Shown: piece after piece, positions 57,091 to 64,000 of the stretch
Layout: every line of letters starts with the position of its first letter
How positions within the stretch are numbered: the stretch's first letter is position 1
NCBI RefSeq assembly: GCF_029227915.1
Contig: NC_079883.1
Location: forward strand, 21,576,001-21,640,000
From: Hydractinia symbiolongicarpus
Lineage: Eukaryota > Cnidaria > Hydrozoa > Anthoathecata > Hydractiniidae
Reading direction: 5' to 3'
DNA length: 64,000 bases
Program-made: the position numbers and the translations under genes
The notes under the pieces: generated by a model
What the model saw: the letters and a program-made list of their open reading frames with translations, nothing else
What the model was told of the DNA's origin: nothing
Databases searched by the model: none

Positions 57091-58120
57091 TACACATTGA
57101 TAACTTGGGCAAAGTTAGGCTAATGGAGAACAGATAAGGTTTACAATGATCTAAGAAACGTGGTTACAAGAACTTTCTATTTTTCAACACACACATAAGT
57201 GGCTCATGTTAACGTCAGTAATAACGAAATAAAAATATAAGCTTGTTACTATGAACATATTTACTTATATATTTTTATCCTGTTTCATTTTTGTAAACAT
57301 TTACAATTTGGTTTTAATATTATTTCTGCTAACCGCCATTGAAAAACCTGGCTACAAAAACAAAAACAGTATTTACAAATTCGAATTGTCACAGAAATAC
57401 TACAAATAAAAACACGTCAAAACATCAATACTTTGTCCATCCGTAACAAGCCGTTTGCATGACACCAAAAGTGAACTCACTGATTTGAGTCCACAGTGCA
57501 TTTCTTGAGACCGTTTATCTGGATTTTTATCACTTCTGTAGTATTTCACTTCGGTCAAATTGATCAAGTGAAACTTCAAACCTGTGAAATATCCATGTAA
57601 ACACTTTACTTCGGACAGAAATATAATTTTTAAAAACCCACTCGCTGAAAAATCACGAACACATAAGAATTCGGCTCTTCACATGCTACCCCCGTAGTTA
57701 AATTTAAGCCCAACCGAAGCATCATTTGAGCATTTTTTACTGCCGTGTGGAATTCTAATTTGCCTGAATTTTACTTTCTAAGCCAAAGATAATAGCTGCG
57801 AGTATCCATGGGCGGATTCCCGTTAAATTTTCAATGTACAAACAACTTAGTGTCCAGTATCAAATTTTTGTGGAACTACGTCAATGCGTTGAAGGAATTA
57901 AAAATGAAACGGATCCATCAAATGAAACAAAATGTCCGCGTCGTAATCCGTACATACATTTGCTAATGACTGTGAGAAAATGAAAGAAAGAAAAAACACA
58001 AATAATAAATAACGAGACTGTAATAGTCTGTTCATGTTACACCATTCATTCATAAAAAAATTAGTTTCACTTTAGCATTTTTTAACTTTCATTTTACATT
58101 TTTTACCTGCAACATGCACA
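57091..58120. other. Noncoding region
   Basis: AT-rich; no gene or structured repeat seen. Confidence 0.4.
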
Positions 58121-58503
58121 TACCGTAATGCTTCGAATAAACGCCCGGGGGGTTTATTAAATTTTTTGACATTTTCGGGGGCGTCTATTTGAGGGGGCGT
58201 TTAAAAGAGCGGGGCGTTTATTAAATTTTTTTCGTCTTTTTTGCAGTTGTTAAGTATATCTATAATATATATCTTCACAACAGAAAATAAAAGATACTCA
58301 CATGTTTTAGAGAATGAACTTCAAAAGCGAAAAGCTAAATTTTAAACTTTAAACCTAAGATTTAGGAAAAAAATAAGTAAGTATACTTTTACAATCGCCT
58401 CGAATAAACGCCCCTTATGAGGGAGGGGCGTCTATTAGGGGGGGGGGGGCATTATTTATAAAATGACTGAAAAAGAGGGGCGTTTATTTGAAGCATTACG
58501 GTA
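58121..58503. mobile_element. MITE with 26-bp inverted ends, TA-flanked type
   Basis: Left end 58121-58146 (TACCGTAATGCTTCGAATAA then ACGCCC) and right end 58478-58503 are inverted with one mismatch. Ends beginning and finishing in TA fit a Tc1/mariner-type TA target. The interior has further GGGGCGTCTATT and AATAAACGCCCC words. Diverged relatives: 50590-50695 and 62239-62480. Confidence 0.75.
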
Positions 58504-58576
58504 AAAGGCTACACCTTTTGAAATTTTGAAAGTCATTTTTTGAAAACTAATTATATCACTGGGTAGACCTTAAAAT

Positions 58577-59503
58577 TATGGAGTTATATATGGGACAATA
58601 TTCGTGTATGGTTTTTGTCGCGTCGTATCTTTCTTTGTGGGGTGGCTTAACGTTTTGTCGAGCCGTATTTGTGTTCGTCGCGGTGTATTTCACTTTGCGG
58701 CGTATTTCACTTCGTGGCGTATTCACTTCGGTGCGTATTTCACTTCGCGACATATTTCACTTCGTAGCGAAAATTTTCATGCTTTTTCTAACACTAATTA
58801 CTAAATTCGTGTAGCGCTTACAAGAAAGCGAAGTCACATGAATAAGGTGCAGTAAAATAAACAAAACCTGTAGGTTAGTGCTAAAAAATTATATTTTATT
58901 TTAAGTTAGTTTTACATTTGTGATTATGAAGAAATATTATGTGTTGTGAAAGAGTTTTATGTAATAATTTATGATTATGTAGTTAGTTTACTTGATTTTT
59001 GATATTTTCATCAGAATCCATTTAAACTAAAAAATAGATAATAGATTATACAGTGTAGCATGCTAAAAATGTATAGATAGCTAGCTAAATCTATAGCTAA
59101 AGAATGTATCGTTTATTAAAAGAAAATGACAAAAATAATAGCTAGCTTTACCCAGTAGAAAGACCAAAGCTACTAGGAAAAAAGTGAAATATGTTGTGTA
59201 AAAGCTTCACGAAATTAGTAATTCCGTGTAAAAAAAGCATAACTATTTCGCCACAAAGTAAAATACCCCACGAAGTGACATACGACACGACGAAACATGA
59301 GATCACACCAACATGAGTAATACGCCACGACGAAAACCATTACGCTGCGAAGAAGAAAACTACTCGACGAAGAAAGATACGACACGACGAAAACTATTAC
59401 GGGTCAAAGCAAACCACGCCACAAATAAAGATACGACACGACGAAAACCTTTGAGACGCGACGAAAAACATGCACGTGTATTTTCCCACATATAACTCCA
59501 TAT
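58577..59503. mobile_element. 0.93-kb element with long inverted ends full of GTCGTGTCGTATCTT repeats
   Basis: The ends are inverted copies (ATGGAGTTATAT..GGGA.AATA..CGTG), then each side has an array of short units: on the left CGTCGCGTCGTATCTTTCTT and (C)GTATTTCACTTCG.GGC, on the right their complements (AAAGATACGACACGACGAAA). The open frames over these arrays are by-products of the repeats. The middle (58815-59250) is AT-rich and noncoding. Superfamily unknown. Confidence 0.65.
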
Positions 59504-60136
59504 AAAATGAGGATTAAAAAAATGTGTATAAATTTCAAATTTACTTAATGTATTGATACAATATCTAGTCTAGATTTTAATTTATGCTAATGTCAGCAAA
59601 AAAATTACACTTTAGAATATCAAAATTCTAACCAGGCTGGTCATTATTCTTATTTCTCTATCGTTCTAAACAATATACCTTTTGTTTTTAATCATAAATT
59701 CCAGCAAGAATTTCTTATAAAGCATATTCTTATAACAGAAAAAGAGTGTTATGCCTTCCTTTGAGACATCAAAAGTTCCTTAACTATTTTTATTGACTTT
59801 CTAATATCTTAACGCGATAAAATATTACCGCAGAATAACCGCGGTGGAGGTGTTTTTAGAAACTTTTATTCGATCGGTTGAAGATCTTTGTAAAAAAATC
59901 ACTAAAAATAAACTTTCCAGGAACAGTTGAAATGCCAAAAATAATATTTTCCTATTAATTAGTTCGTCGTAAAAAATAATAAATATAACTGAATAAGCGA
60001 GATAAGGTAAAATTCTTTATGACCTACTGAGAAGATTAACAGTCACTCCAAAGTAAATATCATGCTGGGATATCGAGATAATGACGCATAGCCATAGCAG
60101 CTTAATGAACAGAAATTCCTGCTAGTCAAAGTGGTA
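59504..60136. other. Spacer downstream of PPIP5K
   Basis: AT-rich; should hold the PPIP5K 3' UTR, which reads leftward. No other gene seen. Confidence 0.4.
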
Positions 60137-63100
60137 TCACCTCATCAAAGGGATGTCGGGTATAGAATTAGTATCGTTTATGCGTCCTTCTTTAACATCC
60201 ACTGTGCTATCTTTTGCAACTAAATCATCCGTCAAAGCACCAAAAAACGTGTCCATCCTGTTTTGACCAATATTATTGTGTAATCGAATTAAAGGGTGTA
60301 AAGATGGAAGTGTCTCGATGACATCAGCCCCTGTAAAATTAGGAAAGTATAATTTATTGCTTTTAAGAATAGAAATTTACCCTATGACAAAAACGGCTAT
60401 AAACAAGTCGTAAATAACAAGTACATCTACGGCCACACTTGGGTGTATATCAATAAGAATGATGAAGTACAATACAGTTATAGTATGTGTGTACACTTAA
60501 TACATATATAGAAAGAGGATTTTCTGGAAAAATTCTTGCGCACAAGATAAATATTTAAGTTCGAAAACAGTCAACCTTGAATAGTCACAGAGTCCTCAAC
60601 AGGATTGATCGCGCTTGACGCAATGATGTCATTTTTAGAGGATCCTCCGTGGTGTGTAGAATTAACGCGCTCCACCATGGGTTGTAATGACATTCGAATA
60701 GGAGTAGTCGAGGAAAATTCTACAAAGAAAAGACTGAATTAGTTAAAAAGTTAAAAAATAAATAAAAAAATGAAAAAATAATGAGTAATCAGGGAAGGGA
60801 AGTTTAAAACAGAACGGCACCAATTTTGCCTGTTTATTTCGTACTGTAGACACTAACAACGTAAAGGACAAAAGACTTACTTGGTGAAACATCCAGTGAC
60901 GTTCTACTTGCATCTTCTTTTTTATCTTTACTACTAATCAATATCCCCTCACCTAAAACAATAACAGAACGAGGTAAAAAGCAGTTCCTTAAATACATGT
61001 CGGCATCCGGCACGTCATACACTTAGATGTGTTGCCGTTTGTACAAAAAAAGAGAAGAGGAAGGGATTGTTGTTGGTTGGGGAGGGGAGACGGGGAGTTG
61101 AAATACTCATGAGATAATCAAACAAAAAATACTCTCAAAATTTTACTTGATGATTCAGATTTTTCTCTTTCTAACAAATCTAACGTTTCAATTTCCGCCA
61201 GCGATTCTTCCTTCGTAAGTGATTCTGAATTTTCAAGCGATTCCGAAGCCAGTTGGTGTGCCACCTTCTCATTGTCTGGAGTTTTTACACCGGGGCTAGA
61301 CATAACATAACATAACCTCATACTAAACAATCATTCGGGTTTAAGCTGATCAATTCATTACAGGTCCAATTTAAACTGAACCTATATTACTAAAACCTGA
61401 CATCTACTTTTTAATATGTTTTTACAAAGTCGTACAAAGTGCCTTTATTACAAAAAACCTAGGGAAATATTGGGCATATAGAAACATCGTTGACTTGGTA
61501 AAACACCTGAGACACAGCTTCATTACCTTTTCATCAATACGTTTAAAAGCGTTTCCTTGCAAACTACTTGTTTGCATCACTCATCAGAGATAATCATTAA
61601 AGAAAACAAACAAGTCACCTGAAAAACAGTTCTATGTGAAACCTATCTTCTGACAAAGGATCAGCAGAGGGATCTTCATACTGCATTAATACGATCTGGG
61701 TGAGGTAGTTGAATTCTGAAACATGATTCAAGTGTTCCAACGCATATTCCCACTGTGAGTCTGTCATGTCCTGAACGAAGAAAAAAAAATAGCTAAAGCT
61801 TAAATTTTCAGTTTAAATTATTATTTATATAGCTCAGAAGACGCGTTCCCTTAAAGCAACCAGAAACTAAAATTATTTTCTTTATCGTGAAAACGTTCTC
61901 ACGCTATAGCCGCCATATTGAAATATTAAAAGGTGTGAGCAATGCAATCCAAACCTTAAAAAGATTTCCGTATCTCAACGCTGCTACCACTGAATGGACA
62001 TGACTTTCACTTGTGATGTACAGGCGTGTGCGAACGTGGCGATGTGGTGTAGCGATATCACGAGATTCACTAAAAAATAAGTCAAGGATATTACATTGAA
62101 GAAATTGCAAGAATAATAACTCGTTTAAATGCTTTTCAACAAAACTTAACTAGATATACATGTGCAGAAAAGGCACGTAAAGAACCCGTAGTGGATTTTT
62201 TAACATGTTTAGCAGCCTGCTTTAGGTGACACCATAGAGCTTAAATAAACGCCCAGCCTTTAAAATTACGAGCGTTGCGTTTTATTGAAAGGGCGTAATC
62301 ACTTCAAATCACATATATGGAATCGTTCTCAATTTCAATCGTTTTCTTCGTTCTGATATTTTTCTGTGTTGGAGGGACCGACCGTATAGGAGTGTGTGCG
62401 TGGTGGGAGGAGGCGTTATTAGTTTACTAGGTTTAAACACGGGCGTTTATTCAAGGCGATGTTTATCTAAAGGGGCGCTAATTTTAATTTAGGTATTTAT
62501 TTAAGATTTTACTGTATGTTTAATTTAAAAAAAACAGAAAAATTAAGCATGCATTAGAATGTAAACTTTGTTAGGGTTTTTATGTCATGCCTTTTAAGTT
62601 GCAGGGGTAAAGCGGCCCAAACTCACCCATGTTGCAACGCCTCTTCATAATCCGCCCAAGAACTGGAGTGAAAAAAAAATAATTATTTACGTGCATTACT
62701 AAGGTATTATTAAGGTATAAAAAAAAATTTAAAAGAAAAATGTTAATCATCAAAACTTCACTTGAAATAATATTAGGAGCAGCTTGCATGAAGAAAACTT
62801 TACGGAACTATTAATATTAAATGTTTGTCGTCCTATCCCACCCCCATAGAAACAGACTGACAGCTGAAATACCTTGGATCTAACCGGTGAACAGTGTCTT
62901 CCAATCGATTGACATTATACTGGAGGTCAGCTTGTATTTTGCGATAGAACCGATTGCAAATTTGTCTCGATATCGTTGTCTTTTCTTCCGCAGTTATTCC
63001 GTACTCCTGTAAAATAAAATAAAAATCGTATGAGATTTTAACACAAGGTAAGGTAGCGTACATGGTGTTTTTAATAAAAAGTGTTTTTTGTTTCAGCATG

Positions 63101-63339
63101 ATTATTTTTAATTTTTTAGCAAAAAAAAGATGTGAGAATGTGTTACTAAGATATAACCGGCTTTCTCAAACGCTTTCAATTCTTTGATCTTGGAAATTCT
63201 TTTTTACTAATTTATGTCAGGAGGGTTTGCTGGTAAACAAAATAATGGACCGTTAACAAAACTCACCAAAGGTATGACAATATCAGCTAATGATTTTGAA
63301 TGCTGATAAAGTTCGGGTAGATGACGTAGACCTAATGAT
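60137..63339 (-). CDS. PPIP5K: PPIP5K (diphosphoinositol pentakisphosphate kinase), 3' nine exons
   Basis: PPIP5K/VIP1 enzymes phosphorylate InsP6 and 5-InsP7 with an N-terminal ATP-grasp kinase and carry a histidine-acid-phosphatase-like domain. The window holds the end of that domain and the tail. Exons, 5' to 3': 63339(or 63329)-63267, 63006-62873, 62662-62627, 62069-61955, 61770-61619, 61295-61147, 60952-60881, 60719-60576, 60330-60137, all GT-AG; every exon phase fits the next and TGA is at 60139-60137. Diagnostic blocks are '[15 protein letters not shown]', 'EYGITAEEK', '[19 protein letters not shown]' with 'LRYG', '[20 protein letters not shown]' and '[15 protein letters not shown]'. 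The tail is Ser/Glu-rich and ends '[14 protein letters not shown]...IPLMR'. A 36-nt exon (62662-62627, '[12 protein letters not shown]') precedes the RHVRTRLY block. Upstream exons with the kinase lie beyond 64000. Confidence 0.93.
62239..62480. repeat. Diverged copy of the 58121-58503 TIR family in a PPIP5K intron
   Basis: CTTAAATAAACGCCCAGCC on the left and GGGCGTTTATTCAAGGCGAT on the right, inverted, with GGGCGTAAT and GGAGGCGTTATT words between. Lies between exons 62662-62627 and 62069-61955. Confidence 0.5.
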
Positions 63340-64000
63340 CTTAAAAAATAAATTTTTTTTGAACAATCACCATAAACACATAAGTTCACTCTGAGACTAC
63401 GTGCCAGATGTTTAAAAATTAGGGTCTGTTGCAAATCTAATGAATGTGACGGAAGGACAATTCATACATTAGCACCTTAGTAAATAGAAATTTTATGAAG
63501 CAGGATGTCAGAGAAAGTATTCTTTCACTTTGCTTATCTACAGACTAATAACTGATCATCGCTTAAATGCGTTTTATATTATGTTTTCATTTTCATGACG
63601 GAAGGATAGTACTTTTAAGAAGTATGAAAAGTGTCATAGACAGAATATAATGAATTAAAACCAGAACCAGATTCATCATTCAATAACTATAATGGAATAT
63701 TTTGCCACATAAATGGCCACAACATTTAGTAAATGCAAATCTAACATTGTTCTTGTCACAAGCAATAGAATAAAACCTCAGATAAATATCCGTAGCACGC
63801 TCTAATTTATTGTATTGAAACTTGACCAGTTGTCAACCTATCACTAAAAAGCCTACTGTCAACAGGATGTAAAATTTTTCTGATTTTCCAAAACTCGTAA
63901 ATCTCCTGTATTTTTTAAATTTCTCTTGAAAAAAGGCATATTTTTAATTTAAAAGCACTAAGAATAATGAAGATTTAAAAATTACGATTTTGGTATATAA
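63340..64000. other. Probable PPIP5K intron running off the window
   Basis: AT-rich and noncoding as far as I can read it; no further PPIP5K exon was recognised before the window ends. Confidence 0.5.

Noticed and set aside
58556-58814. Overlapping open frames on both strands
   Set aside because: They lie over short tandem repeats in the inverted ends of a mobile element; their residues are periodic and strand-symmetric, as repeats produce.

Overview
The window is animal nuclear DNA: AT-rich, intron-containing, with metazoan gene families and a dense load of mobile elements. The repeat mix (DIRS and Penelope-like retroelements, short Helitron-like elements, many TIR elements), a divergent intronless rhodopsin-class receptor and the generally short introns suggest a cnidarian, probably a hydrozoan. 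The phylum is an inference from style, not proven.

Layout. 1-2.9 kb: two small housekeeping genes head to tail on the + strand, the 14-kDa subunit of replication protein A (RPA3) and barrier-to-autointegration factor (BANF1). 3-8.5 kb: a repeat block made of a duplicated, decayed pogo/Tigger-type DNA transposon, one copy broken by a truncated Penelope-like retroelement, then a piggyBac-like MITE. 11.7-16.9 kb: a complete four-exon BTB-BACK-Kelch gene (595 aa) on +. 17.8-21.1 kb: a decayed DIRS-type (tyrosine-recombinase) retrotransposon. 22.5-23.5 kb: an intronless class A GPCR on +. 24.1-28 kb and 33.7-37.6 kb: a segmental duplication carrying two paralogous two-exon genes on the minus strand for type II membrane proteins that look like glycosyltransferases. 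28-36.8 kb: repeats, including a tandem head-to-tail pair of Helitron-like elements and a degenerate satellite array inside an intron. 38.8-46 kb: non-autonomous elements, the clearest being a 1.1-kb element that repeats CACTTAGCGGGACACG about a dozen times. 47.6-48.1 kb: a small secreted cystine-knot protein gene (minus). 50-59.5 kb: Helitron-like copies, MITEs and transposase relics. 60.1-63.3 kb: the last nine exons of a PPIP5K (diphosphoinositol pentakisphosphate kinase) gene on minus, whose 5' part lies beyond the window.

The host genes do not form one pathway; they are independent neighbours separated by repeats. Both spliced genes resolved here (Kelch and PPIP5K) keep a continuous reading frame across every predicted junction, and the duplicated pair agrees with itself at both splice sites. 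The main novelty lies in the repeat fraction (Helitron-like tandem dimer, motif-dense CACTTAG element, hammerhead-like motif beside the Penelope fragment) and in the young duplication with its altered second copy.
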